Source: Bog-473 sp963821755 (lineage in GTDB: Bacteria > Actinomycetota > Acidimicrobiia > Acidimicrobiales > RAAP-2). From it: DNA of 64,000 bases. The notes beneath the pieces were generated by a model that was not told the origin of the DNA, did not search any database, and saw only the letters and a list, made by a program, of their open reading frames with translations. The first letter of the stretch is position 1. Every line of letters starts with the position of its first letter. A program made the translations under genes and the position numbers. Of this stretch, positions 52,926 through 62,803 are shown piece by piece. The stretch covers positions 434,001 to 498,000 of the forward strand of contig CAWGEX010000005.1 in assembly GCA_963821755.1 (NCBI GenBank). Direction: 5' to 3'.

Positions 52926-55900
52926 GTGACTGATCTGCTGGCGCCGCCACTGGAGTTCCACCCGGCGGTGGCCGAGTGGTTCGCCGGGCGCTTCCCTGAA
53001 GGGCCGACGGCACCCCAGGCCGCGGCCTGGCCCCACATCGCGGCGGGGAGCGACGTCCTGGTGGCCTCGCCCACCGGAACGGGAAAGACCCTGACCGGGT
53101 TCCTGGTAGCGATCGACGCCGCCTACCGGGCCGCCGAGACCGCCGAGACCGGGACGGAGCGGGGCGGGTCGCCGAATGGTTCGCCGGGCGTCCTCTACAT
53201 CTCCCCGCTGCGGGCCCTGGCCGTCGACGTGCACGAGAACCTGCACATCCCGCTGGGCGAGATCCGGGACATCGCCGCCCGCCTGGGACACGTCGATCCC
53301 GAACTGCGGGTGGCCATCCGCACCGGTGACACGCCGCCGGCCGAGCGGGCGGCCATGCGGAAGTACGCGCCCGACCTGCTCGTCACCACACCCGAATCGC
53401 TGTACCTGCTCCTCACCGCACCGGCCTCGCGGGCCATGTTGCGCGGCGTGCACACCGTCATCGTGGACGAGGTGCACACGTTGGCCCGCGACAAGCGGGG
53501 GAGCCATCTGGCCCTCAGCCTCGAGCGATTGGATGCGCTGGTCACCGAGGCCGGCGGCCACCTCCAGCGCATCGGCCTCTCGGCCACGCAACGCCCGCTC
53601 GACGTGGTGGCCCGCCTGCTCTCGGGCGTGCACGACGACCGGCCGCCGACGGTGATCATCGACTGCGGCCACGCCCGCGATCTCGATGTGTCGATCGAGC
53701 TCCCCGACTCCGAGCTCGAAGCGGTGGCCAGTGGGGGACAGTTCGGCGACATCTTGGACAAGATCGCCGCACACACCAAGGACCACCGCACCACGCTCAT
53801 CTTCGTCAATACCCGCAAGATGGCCGAGCGGGTGGCCCACCAGCTGACCGAGCGCCTGGCCGGCGAGGCGGACGGGCGGCACGGCGCCGACGGGCGGCAC
53901 GGCGATGACGTCGACGCCTCGCTGTTGGTGGCGGCCCATCACGGCAGCCTCTCGGCGGCACGACGGCGCATCGTCGAGACGCGACTGCGGGCGGGCGACC
54001 TGCGCGCGCTGGTCGCCACCGCGTCCTTGGAGCTGGGCATCGATGTCGGGCCGGTCGAGCTGGTCTGCCAGATCGGGTCGCCCCGGGCCATCGGCACCTT
54101 CCTCCAGCGGGTGGGGCGGGCCAACCACCAGCGTGACGGGACGCCGGCCGGCCGCCTCTTCCCGATGACGCGTGACGAGTTGGTCGAGTGCACCGCCCTG
54201 TTGGCCGCCGTGCGGGCCGGCCGGTTGGATCTGCTCGAGCCGCCGGTGGCCCCCCTCGATGTCCTGGCCCAACAGGTGGTGGCCGAGGTGGCCTCGGTCG
54301 ACGAGTACGACGTCGAGGCCCTGTGGCAGCTGGTCCGCCACAGCGCGCCCTATGCCGGATTGGGGCGCCACGACTTCGACGACGTCGTGTCACTGGTCAG
54401 TTGGGGCATCGAGACGGGCCGGGGGCGCCGCGGCGCTCACCTGCACCACGACGCTGTCAACGGTCGCCTGCGGGCCCGGCGCGGCGCGCGGCTGGCCGCG
54501 CTGACCGGCGGGGGCGCCATCCCCGAGACCGGTGACTACCGCGTCGTGCTCGATCCCGACGGCGTGACCGTCGGCTCGGTGCACGAGGACTTTGCCGTGG
54601 AAGCCATGGCCGGCGACATCTTCTTGTTGGGGACCCACTCATGGAGGGTGGCCAAGGTCGAAATCGGAACGGTCCGGGTCCACGACGCCGGTGACCTGCC
54701 CCCCACCGTGCCGTTCTGGCTGGGCGAGGCGCCGGCCCGCACGGCCGAGCTCTCCGAAGCCGTCAGCGATCTGCGGACCGAGCTCGAGCCGCTCCTGCCG
54801 CGCCGACGATGGCGACGGGGCGCGCCGGCTGGTGGTCGAACGCGCCGGCGTGGCCATGGAGGTGGCGCAACAGGTGGTGGCCTATTGCGCGGCCGGGCTG
54901 GCCGCGCTGGGCCACCTGCCCACCCGCCGGCGCATCGTGGTCGAGCGGTGCTTCGACGACAGCGAGGGGACCCAGCTGATCCTCCACGCGCCCTACGGCG
55001 GCCGCATCAACCGTGCCCTCGGCCTGGCGCTGCGCAAGCGCTTCTGCGTGTCGTTCGACTTCGAACTGCAGGCGGCGGCGGACGACGACACCGTGGTGCT
55101 CTCCCTCGGCCCTCAGCACAGCTTTCCGCTGACCGGGGTCCAATCGATGCTGTCCAGCACCTCGGCCCGGGAGGTGCTGACCCAGGCCGTCCTGCTCCAT
55201 CCCATGCTGGCGGCGCGCTGGCGTTGGAACCTGAACCGGGCCCTGGTCCTGCCGCGCATGCGCGCCGGCAAGCGCCGGCCCATCCATCTCCAGCGGATGG
55301 AGGCCGATGACCTCCTCGCCGCCGTGTGGCCCGGGCTGGCCGCCTGCCAGGAAAACGCCCCGCCCGGTCCGCTCTCCGTCCCGGATCACGTCCTGGCCCG
55401 CCAGACAGTGGACGATTGCCTGCACGAGGGCCTGTCGGTCGAAGGCCTGGTCGACCTGTGGTCCGAGGTCGAGTCGGGCCAGGTCGAGCTCCACCTGGTG
55501 GAGTCGTCCGAGCCTTCCGTGTTCGCCCACGGGATCCTGACCGGCCGCCCCTTCACCTTCCTCGACGGTGCCCCACTGGAGGAACGCCGGACCCGCGCCC
55601 TCTCGTTGCAGCGGGGTCTGGGTGCGCTCGGGCCCAACGGGCTTCCGGTCCCGACCGACCAGCTGGACGCGCTGGACCCGGACGCGGTGGCCATGGTGCT
55701 GGACCAGGTGCAGCCCGAACTGCGCAACGCCGACGAGCTGCACGACCTGCTGCTCTCTCTGGTGGCGGCCCGCCCGGTGGCGGAGTGGTCGCGCTGGTTC
55801 GCGGCCCTGGAGGCCGACGGTCGTGCCGCCCTGGTCGAGGGGTGTTGGGTGGCCACCGAGCGCCAAGCCGGGGCCACGTCGCTTTCGACCGACGACGAGG

Positions 55901-57267
55901 CGGCGGCGGCCTGTGTCGGCGGCCACCTGCAGTTGGCCGGGCCGGTCACGGTGGCCGAGCTCACGGCCGACGCGCCGCTGCCGTCGGGAGCACCGCGGGG
56001 AGCACCGGTGTCGCCGGCCCGGGCGCGCACCGCGCTGGCCCGATTGGAGGCCCAGGGCTCGGCCATCGAACTGCCCGACGGGCGCTGGTGCGCCCGACAC
56101 CTCCTGGTCCGACTGCACGGCGCCAGTCGGCAGCGCCGGCGTGGCCTGGTCGCGCCGGTGCCCATCGCCGATTACGTGCGCTTCCTCACCCGTTGGCAGC
56201 ACGCCGTGCCCTCGGCCAGATTGGAAGGGCGCGCCGGTCTGCTGGCCGTGCTCGAACAGCTCCAGGGGATCGAGGCACCGGCGGTGGAGTGGGAGGCGCA
56301 GATCCTCCCGGCCCGGGTCGCCGGCTACGACGCCCGATGGCTCGATGAGCTCTGCCTCTCGGGCGAGGTGGTCTGGGGCCGGCTAACCCCGCGGGCAGAG
56401 CGCGTCGGGCGACCGGGCACGCCGTCGCCGGCCACCCCGCTGGCGTTCGTCGTCCGTGAGGACCTGCCGTGGATGCTGCGGGCGGTGCGGGCCGGGGCCA
56501 CCGCCACCGATCCCGAGGTCGGTGCGGCGGCCGACGTGCTGGCGGCCCTGCGCCTGCGCGGGGCATGTTTCCGGCCCGAGCTGGCGCCCCTGACCGGTCG
56601 GCTGCCGGCCGAGGTGGACGAGGGACTGTGGGATCTGGTGGCCCGGGGCATCGTCACGGCGGATGCCTTCTCGGCCGTCCGCTCACTGCTCTCGGCCCGG
56701 GATCGCTGGCGCACCCGGACCTACCGCCGCCCCACCGGGGGCTCGGGGGGCGGCCGGCCCGGCCTGGCCCGGCGCCGGGCTCCGGTCGGCACCGGGATCG
56801 GCGAAGGACGCTGGTCGCTCCTGCCCGTGGATCCTGCCCCGTCCGGCGAAGCCACTGACGGCCCGGCTTCCATGGTGCCGCCCAACGAGGAGCTGGCCGA
56901 GGACGTGGCCTGGCAACTCCTGGCCCGTTGGGGGGTGGTGGCCTGGGAGGTGTGGAGCCGGGAGTCCTTCCACGTGCCCTGGCGCGAGGTGGTGTGGGCG
57001 CTCCGGCGCCTCGAGGCTCGCGGGGTCGCCCTGGGCGGCCGCTTCGTGGTCGGGCTCTCGGGCGAGCAGTACGCCCTGCCCGACGCGGCGGCGGAGCTGG
57101 TCAAGGTGCACCGGAGCGAGCACACGGGCGAAGAAGTCGTGGTGGCCGGGGCGGATCCGCTCAACGTCACCGGCGCGATCATGGGAGGCACGCGCGTCCC
57201 GACCCGCCGGTACCAGAGCGTGACCTTGCGCGACGGCGTGGTGGTGGACACCCAGCAGGCCGGGTAG
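52926..57267 (+). CDS. lhr: Lhr-like large DEAD/DEAH helicase, one-base frameshift
   Basis: DNA repair helicase of the Lhr family. The first frame (to about 54800) contains the RecA pair: VLVASPTGTGKTLTGFLVA (GTGKT at 51-55), TTPESLYLLL, VIVDEVHTLARDKRG, RIGLSATQRPL, ATASLELGIDVG and QRVGRANHQRDG. The second frame carries the winged helix and C-terminal Lhr core: LVVERAGVAMEVAQQVVAY, ILHAPYGGRINRALGLAL, LFTDARE-like region and the DUF-type tail to 57267. They join near 54790-54820 with total length 3n+1. GTG 52926 has TTAAAT 6 nt upstream, a leaderless arrangement. pxpA follows 4 nt after the stop. Confidence 0.88.
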
Positions 57268-57271
57268 GGCC

Positions 57272-58006
57272 GTGGGACCGCCGACGGTTGACCTCAATGC
57301 CGACGTCGGTGAGGCCGAGGACCCCCTCGGCCGCCAGGTGGAGCTCGACCTGCTCGGCGTCGTCACCACGGTGCACGTGGCCTGCGGCGGCCACGCCGGA
57401 AACGAGGAGTCGATGCGGGTGATCATGGAGGCGGCGCGCCGGGGTGGCGTCGCCGTCGGGGCGCATCCTTCCTTTCCGGATCGCCCGGGCTTCGGCCGGC
57501 GCGCCATGGTCATGGCGCCGGACGATCTGGCCTGGTCCCTGCGGGCCCAGATCGGCGACTGCCTGGCCATGGCGCTGCGCTGCGACGTGCGGCTGGTGTC
57601 GGTCAAACCGCATGGGGCGTTGTACGGCGAGGTGGCTCAGGGCGGCGATGCCTGCACGACGTTGCTCAGCGCGGTGGAGGACCTGTGTGAGCCGGGCACC
57701 GCCGTGGTGCTGCCGTGGGGGGCACCGGCCCGCCAGACGGCGACCGAGGCCGGCGTGCCGGTGCGCGACGAGGGATTCTGCGATCGGGCCTACAACGCCG
57801 ACGGCACGCTCATGGACCGAGCGCTCCCGGGCGCGGTCTACGACGATCCGGGTCTGGCCGCCACCCAGGCCCTGGCCCTGGTCGACCGGGTGGACACGCT
57901 CTGCCTCCACGGTGATTCGCCCGGCGCGCTGGCCATGGCCACCGCCGTTCGTCACGCGCTCACCACGTCCGGCATCACCGTCGCGGCCCCGGGCCCCCAA
58001 CCCTGA
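57272..58006 (+). CDS. pxpA: 5-oxoprolinase subunit PxpA (LamB/YcsF family)
   Basis: PxpA acts with PxpB and PxpC in ATP-dependent cleavage of 5-oxoproline to glutamate. The 244-residue product has VDLNADVGEAEDPLGRQVEL, VHVACGGHAGNEESMRVI, GVAVGAHPSFPDRPGFGRR, VKPHGALYGEVA, EGFCDRAYNADGTLMDR and LCLHGDSPGALAMATAV, the metal/carbohydrate-deacetylase-like barrel signatures of LamB_YcsF. GTG overlaps no gene but follows lhr closely; the pxpBC start is 13 nt after its stop. Confidence 0.92.
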   Translation: MGPPTVDLNADVGEAEDPLGRQVELDLLGVVTTVHVACGGHAGNEESMRVIMEAARRGGVAVGAHPSFPDRPGFGRRAMVMAPDDLAWSLRAQIGDCLAMALRCDVRLVSVKPHGALYGEVAQGGDACTTLLSAVEDLCEPGTAVVLPWGAPARQTATEAGVPVRDEGFCDRAYNADGTLMDRALPGAVYDDPGLAATQALALVDRVDTLCLHGDSPGALAMATAVRHALTTSGITVAAPGPQP

Positions 58007-58019
58007 GAAGGTACACAGC

Positions 58020-59726
58020 GTGTGGACGCGCTCGGTGCCGGTGGGAGAGATTCGCCGCCTCGGTGACCACGCGCTGCTCGTCGGGGTGCGCGACGCCGGG
58101 TCGGCCCGCGCGCTGACCCGGGCCCTCGACGCGTCGCGCCCGCCGCTGGTCAGTGAGCTGGTGGGAGGACTGGCCACGGTCATGGTGTCGTTCGACCCCG
58201 GGACCGACCCCGACGAGCACCGCCCGTGGCTGGAGGGATCGTTGCGCGAGGTCGACGCCACCGGGTGGGGGTCCGACCGAGGGAGCGGTGAGGAGACGGA
58301 CGCGGAGACCGTGGTGACCGTCCCGTGCGTCTTTGACGGTCCCGACCTGGCCGAGGTGGCCGAGCTGGCCGGTTGCCAGCCGGACGAGGTGGCCGGTCTG
58401 GTGACGGCGGCACGCCTCACCGTGGCCGCAGTCGGCTTCTCGCCCGGATTCGCCTACCTCGAAGGCCTCCCCGAGGAGCTCTCCCGCGTCCCCCGCCGCC
58501 GGCGACCCCGACCGGTCGTCCCGGCTGGCTCGATCGCCCTGGCCAACGGCTACGCCGCCGTCTACCCGTCGGCGTCGCCGGGAGGCTGGCAGCTGATCGG
58601 CCGGACGGCCGAGCCGTTCTTCGACGCCCGGGTGGCCCCGTATGCCCGCTTGGCTCCGGGCGACCACGTGCGCTTCGACGCCCGAACCGAGATCGCCGAG
58701 ACCGCCGGACCGCCGACGCCCGCCGCCGACGCCCGGCCCCCCGAACGGCCGGCGAACCCGGTGTTCGTGGTGACCCAGCCCGGACTGCGCACGGTACGAC
58801 AGGATGGCGGCCGGCGAGGCATGGCCGCCATCGGGGTGCCGGCTGCCGGCCCGGCCGACCCCACCTCCTTCGAACTGGCCAATCGGCTGGTGGGCAATCC
58901 GCCCGATGCCGTGGCGCTCGAGGCGACGGCCAAGGGACCGACCCTGCGTTGCCTGCGCCCGACGTTCGTGGCGGTGGTCGGAGCCCGGCCCGAGCTCCGC
59001 CTGCAGGGCCAGCCGGCGCCGGTGGACCAGGTGGTGCCGGTGGCCACGGGCCAGGTACTCGACGTCGGGCTGGTCCGCGAGGGCTTCCGTTGCTACCTGG
59101 CTGTTGCCGGGGGCTTCGCCGGGCCCGACCTCTTCGGGAGTTGCGCCACCGATCTCCTCTCGGGTCTGGGCCCTGGCCCCATCGCCGCCGATGACCACCT
59201 TGCCGCCGGCGTGATCAGCCCGCCGCTCGGCGACCACGTCGACGCGGGAGCACGGACGGCGCGACCCGGCGGGGAGGCAGTGGTGCTTCGGGTGGTGCCC
59301 GGTCCGCACCACGAACGATTTGCCCCGGGCGCCTTCGGCAACTTGGCCTCCATGAACTTCACGGTGGAGGCCGACAGCAATCGAATCGGACTTCGCCTAC
59401 GGGCACGAGACGCGACGCCCGTGCTCGCCGCCGGGAACATGACCGAGCTCGATTCCCAAGGCATCGTGACCGGCGCCGTCCAGGTCCCACCCGATGGCGA
59501 TCCGGTGATCCTGCTACCCGACCACGCCACCATGGGCGGCTACCCGGTGCTGGCCGTGGTGGCCGCGGTCGACCACGGTCTGCTGGGCCAGTGCGCGCCG
59601 GGGACGAGCGTTGCGCTGGCGCCCATGACGCACACCGCGGCCCGCCATGCTTGGAGCGCTCACCGACGCCGCATGGCCGATGCCATCGCGGGCCACTATC
59701 CGGTAGTGGTCGACTCGCCGGACTAG
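58020..59726 (+). CDS. Fused 5-oxoprolinase subunits PxpB-PxpC (KipI-KipA)
   Basis: A 568-residue bifunctional chain. Residues 1-~215 are PxpB/KipI (RRLGDHALLVGVRDAG, VPCVFDGPDLAEVAELAG, SPGFAYLEGLPEELSRVPRR, SPGGWQLIGRTAEPFF); residues ~240-560 are PxpC/KipA (VTQPGLRTVRQDGGRRGMAA, PTSFELANRLVGNPPDAVAL, RCYLAVAGGFAGPDLFGSCA, DHATMGGYPVLAVVAAVDHG). A Pro/Ala linker joins them. AAGG 8 nt upstream supports GTG 58020. Fusion fixes the stoichiometry of two subunits that bind each other; PxpA remains separate. Confidence 0.9.
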   Translation: MWTRSVPVGEIRRLGDHALLVGVRDAGSARALTRALDASRPPLVSELVGGLATVMVSFDPGTDPDEHRPWLEGSLREVDATGWGSDRGSGEETDAETVVTVPCVFDGPDLAEVAELAGCQPDEVAGLVTAARLTVAAVGFSPGFAYLEGLPEELSRVPRRRRPRPVVPAGSIALANGYAAVYPSASPGGWQLIGRTAEPFFDARVAPYARLAPGDHVRFDARTEIAETAGPPTPAADARPPERPANPVFVVTQPGLRTVRQDGGRRGMAAIGVPAAGPADPTSFELANRLVGNPPDAVALEATAKGPTLRCLRPTFVAVVGARPELRLQGQPAPVDQVVPVATGQVLDVGLVREGFRCYLAVAGGFAGPDLFGSCATDLLSGLGPGPIAADDHLAAGVISPPLGDHVDAGARTARPGGEAVVLRVVPGPHHERFAPGAFGNLASMNFTVEADSNRIGLRLRARDATPVLAAGNMTELDSQGIVTGAVQVPPDGDPVILLPDHATMGGYPVLAVVAAVDHGLLGQCAPGTSVALAPMTHTAARHAWSAHRRRMADAIAGHYPVVVDSPD

Positions 59727-60229
59727 CTCGTCGACTGGGCGGGAACGCGGCGGCTGATGTCGACGCATTCCTCACAGACCGACTCGGGGATCACGCCGCG
59801 ACGCATCAAGAAGGCGAAGATGTGGCAGCCCACACACACAGCCAGCACCGACTCGGCGAAGGCGAAGACCACCATCAGGCCCAGGAGGATCTGCGCGACC
59901 CACCAGTCACCGGCCAACCAGCTCACGGTGGCCGCCGTGGTCACAACGGCCCCGATGCCCTGGGCGAAACGCTTGGGTGGCCCGGGTACCAGGCGGGGGT
60001 GCGTGCTCAACCTGGGCGCCACCACGCGGGTGGCCAGCTGCCCCAGCGGGCTCAGCGTCGGTCCGGTCAGGACCCGAGCCCAAAATCCGAGCGTCAGCGG
60101 GATGAGCAGCGCAGGCAGGTCGCCCACCAGCGTGATCAGGGCCAGCACCATGACACCGCCGGCCACCACGCGCGCCGCCACCTCGTTCACCGGATTGGGG
60201 AAGCTGAAAAGTGAGCGACGACCAGCCAT
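59723..60229 (-). CDS. DUF4395 membrane protein
   Basis: A 168-residue membrane protein with the DUF4395 pattern: FPNPVNEVAARVVAGGVM, LALITLVGDLPALLIPLTLG, FWARVLTGPTLSPLGQLAT, PGPPKRFAQGIGAVVTTAA, SVLAVCVGCHIFAFLMRRG and IPESVCEECVDIS. About four hydrophobic segments; the Cys-x2-C pairs near the C-terminus may bind metal or redox partners. DUF4395 proteins often neighbour sulfur-transferase or thioredoxin-like genes; here the neighbour is a TauE exporter. Function unknown. Overlaps the pxpBC stop by 4 nt, convergently. Confidence 0.8.
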   Translation of the reverse strand: MAGRRSLFSFPNPVNEVAARVVAGGVMVLALITLVGDLPALLIPLTLGFWARVLTGPTLSPLGQLATRVVAPRLSTHPRLVPGPPKRFAQGIGAVVTTAATVSWLAGDWWVAQILLGLMVVFAFAESVLAVCVGCHIFAFLMRRGVIPESVCEECVDISRRVPAQSTS

Positions 60230-60273
60230 GACACATAAAACGTAGCGACTTGGTCGGGTATTCCCGGACCGGG

Positions 60274-61053
60274 TCAGACGAGGAGCTTCACCGTGGTGGC
60301 CAACCCCACCGCCACGACCACGGCGCGCAGCGCATTGGCCGGGATGGAGAGGGCGACCCGGGCTCCGATCCAGCCCCCGACCACACTGCCCAGGGCGAGG
60401 AAGAGGATGGCTTCCCACACCAGTCCGCCGTGAATGAGAAAGACGAGGGCGGCCACGCCGTTGACCAGAATGGACAGCACGGTGCGCAACCCGCTGGTGC
60501 GGGTGATGGAATCGGGCAGGCACAGGCCCAGGATGGCCAGCAGGATGACCCCCAAGCCGGCGCCGAAGTAACCGCCGTAGACAGAGGCGGCGAACGTGCC
60601 GGTCATCAGCAGCACGGGGTGGGTCCGGGCGGGTCCGCCCGAGCCGCGCAGGGCGCGGCGCAGCAAGGGTTGGGCGGCAAAGAGGACGGACGCGCCCAGG
60701 ACCAGCCAGGGCGCGATGGCGGTGAAATCGGCCGACGAGGTGGTGAGGAGCAGGGCGGCGCCCGCCACGGCGCCCACGACGGCAACCGGACTGAGCCGCG
60801 CGAACTGGCCCATCTGATCCGAGATCTCGTCGCGGAACCCGGCGGCGCTCCCGAGATAGCCCGGCCAGATGCCCACGGTGTTGGTGATGTTGGCCGTCAG
60901 CGGGGAGAGGCCGAGCGCCAGGAGCACCGGGAACGAGATCAGGCTCCCACCCCCGGCCACCCCGTTGAAGATTCCGGCACAGACACCAGCCAAAACCAAC
61001 AAAACCTCATGAAGAGGGGTGAAGGAGATCGTGCCCAGCAGTGCCGACTCCAT
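60274..61053 (-). CDS. TauE/SafE-family sulfite/sulfonate exporter
   Basis: A 259-residue polytopic membrane protein of the TSUP/TauE family: VLAGVCAGIFNGVAGGGSLI, LTANITNTVGIWPGYLGSA, VYGGYFGAGLGVILLAILGL, GLRTVLSILVNGVAALVFLI and GSVVGGWIGARVALSI, about seven to eight helices. The duplicated GVxGGGG-type first helix and NxTNT motif are diagnostic. It probably exports a sulfur compound such as sulfite or sulfoacetate, or takes part in sulfonate metabolism. The DUF4395 gene lies 44 nt downstream on the same strand. Confidence 0.85.
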   Translation of the reverse strand: MESALLGTISFTPLHEVLLVLAGVCAGIFNGVAGGGSLISFPVLLALGLSPLTANITNTVGIWPGYLGSAAGFRDEISDQMGQFARLSPVAVVGAVAGAALLLTTSSADFTAIAPWLVLGASVLFAAQPLLRRALRGSGGPARTHPVLLMTGTFAASVYGGYFGAGLGVILLAILGLCLPDSITRTSGLRTVLSILVNGVAALVFLIHGGLVWEAILFLALGSVVGGWIGARVALSIPANALRAVVVAVGLATTVKLLV

Positions 61054-61205
61054 GACCGGTCAGCGTACGGGACACCGGTGCGCACCCCCGGGTGGGTCGT
61101 GAGGCGAGCGAAATGTCCCGTGGGGCCGCAAGGTTCCCGGTCTCGGCCCGTTTCACCTCTGGATAGGAGTACCCGTAGTCGACGGGGAGGGAAGGGGCAG
61201 CACAC

Positions 61206-62624
61206 ATGAGGGGTCGGAGTCGACTTAGCGCGGTCGCCGCTCTCGCCCTTCTCGCCCTCGTCCTCCCCCCTGCCGTCGCCACGTTCACGTCGAGCGCCGG
61301 CGCCGTCGATGCGCCGGGCACCTACAACGTGTCGGCCACGGGTTCCGTCCTGACCCTCAATGTGCTGGGCGCCCTCGACATCAGCGGCGCAGCCTCGTCG
61401 GCCGGAGCAGGCAGTGGCAAGGCCCCCACCGCCACGGGTGCCGGCACCACCTCCCCTCTCGGAAACTCGACGGCCACCGCCACCGAGGACACCGCGGGCG
61501 GGACCGCGGCGCCGCCCCAGGTGTGCGGCCCCCTCCCCTCCGCCCCGGTGGTCGTGGCCACGGTCGGTTCGGCCTGTGGTCAAGCGACGGCGTCGCAGGA
61601 CCGGAGTGGCAATCCCGCCGCTTCGGGAGCGGGCTCTCTCCCGCAAATCACCTTCGGGTCCGGCCTCTCCGCTCTCACCACTCCGATCTCCTCGACCACC
61701 ACTCCGACCGTGACCAGCCTGCTCGGCCCGGTGGAGACGCTGCTGAACACCCTGAACTCCACCGCCGGCGCGGCCCTACCGACGCCGGCGGGGGTGGCGC
61801 TCAATGCGCTCATCGCGGATCTGGAGAACATCTCGCGCTCGAGCGTGGCCGACCTGGTCACCGTCCACCTGGGGACTTCGACCTCGACCATCGCCACTTC
61901 CAATAACTCGGTCGGCGACACCATCGAGACGGCGAGGACGACGACGACGGGCACGTCCGTAGATCTCCTGCCGGGACTCCTCGGTGGTTCTCCGCTGGCC
62001 ACCATCACCCTGGGCCACAACTCAGCGACCACGGCGGTCGACCGGACTACCGGCGCCGTCACGGCATCCGACGACCCGTCCGCGGTCAGCGTGACCGTGG
62101 CCGGCGTGCCCGTCAGCATCGGGCAGGGCACGGGACAAACGCCGATTCTCGCCGGCACGCCTCTGGCGTCGACCATTCACATCGTCGGCGGTTCGGCCAT
62201 CCCGGGGCAAGGTTCCGGATCGGCCCAGGCCGGCAGCGTCGACCTCAACCTCCTGACCGGCGTCAGCGGTGGCATCCATCTCGACCTCGCCAGCTCACGG
62301 ACCTCGGCCGACGACGCGCCCGCGGCCACGACGATCGCCGCGCCGGTCACGCAGGCGGCGGCCCCGCCGGTGCCCAATGTCACGACGGTGCACACCGGTG
62401 AGTTCTGGGCCGGGCCACTCCCCATCATCCTGCTGGCCGGCATGGGGCTGGCCGGACTCGTCCTGGTCACACGGCGCCGCGTCGCCTCGGCCACCCGCAC
62501 GCTCTTACCCACCCTCCGCCACTCGACCACGCGGTCGACAGGTGGACCGCCACCGGGCCCGGCCTCCGGGACCTCCTCCGTTCCCCCTCCGGTCTCGGGG
62601 CCGGCCCGGCGGCAGTCTCCCTAA
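61206..62624 (+). CDS. Secreted repeat-rich surface protein with C-terminal anchor
   Basis: A 472-residue protein: N-terminal signal peptide (about 1-26, SAVAALALLALVLPPAVA), a Ser/Thr/Ala/Gly-rich low-complexity body without a recognised domain, then VHTGEFWAGPLP (about 395-406) followed by a hydrophobic helix (IILLAGMGLAGLVLVT) and a basic RRR tail rich in Pro/Thr/Ser. The order sorting-like motif, membrane helix, basic tail is that of a wall-anchored protein; the canonical LPxTG is replaced by VHTGE. A sortase is the next gene. TCTGGATAGG at 61158-61167 is shared with the sortase leader. Confidence 0.75.
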   Translation: MRGRSRLSAVAALALLALVLPPAVATFTSSAGAVDAPGTYNVSATGSVLTLNVLGALDISGAASSAGAGSGKAPTATGAGTTSPLGNSTATATEDTAGGTAAPPQVCGPLPSAPVVVATVGSACGQATASQDRSGNPAASGAGSLPQITFGSGLSALTTPISSTTTPTVTSLLGPVETLLNTLNSTAGAALPTPAGVALNALIADLENISRSSVADLVTVHLGTSTSTIATSNNSVGDTIETARTTTTGTSVDLLPGLLGGSPLATITLGHNSATTAVDRTTGAVTASDDPSAVSVTVAGVPVSIGQGTGQTPILAGTPLASTIHIVGGSAIPGQGSGSAQAGSVDLNLLTGVSGGIHLDLASSRTSADDAPAATTIAAPVTQAAAPPVPNVTTVHTGEFWAGPLPIILLAGMGLAGLVLVTRRRVASATRTLLPTLRHSTTRSTGGPPPGPASGTSSVPPPVSGPARRQSP

Positions 62625-62649
62625 GACGAGCCATTCCAACAGCCAGCGT

Positions 62650-62790
62650 GTCGGTTGACGCGCCAGAAAGGAAACACGAAGAGATCTTCGGAGGATCTGG
62701 ATAGGGGAAACAAGTTGCAGCGGGAACCGAAGCTGCAAGCCGCTCGGGGCGGGATGACGGAATCCCGTCCCGAGCAGGCGCGGCCAGCAG
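62650..62790 (+). ncRNA. Structured leader of the sortase gene, unassigned
   Basis: The 180-nt leader can form three G+C hairpins: GATC(TTCGGAG)GATC near 62684-62698, TTGCAGC...GCTGCAA (62715-62738), and GCTCGGG(G)CGGGAT...ATCCCGTCCCGAGC (about 62742-62775). Unpaired blocks GGGGAAAC and GGGAACC separate them. I could not match it to SAM, c-di-GMP, c-di-AMP, fluoride or other riboswitch cores. A structured 5' UTR is likely; the class is unknown. Confidence 0.4.
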
Positions 62791-62803
62791 AGAGTTCGGG
62801 ACC

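Noticed and set aside
62640..62803. c-di-AMP (ydaO) or c-di-GMP riboswitch before the sortase
   Set aside because: The conserved cores of those classes are absent; only generic hairpins are present.
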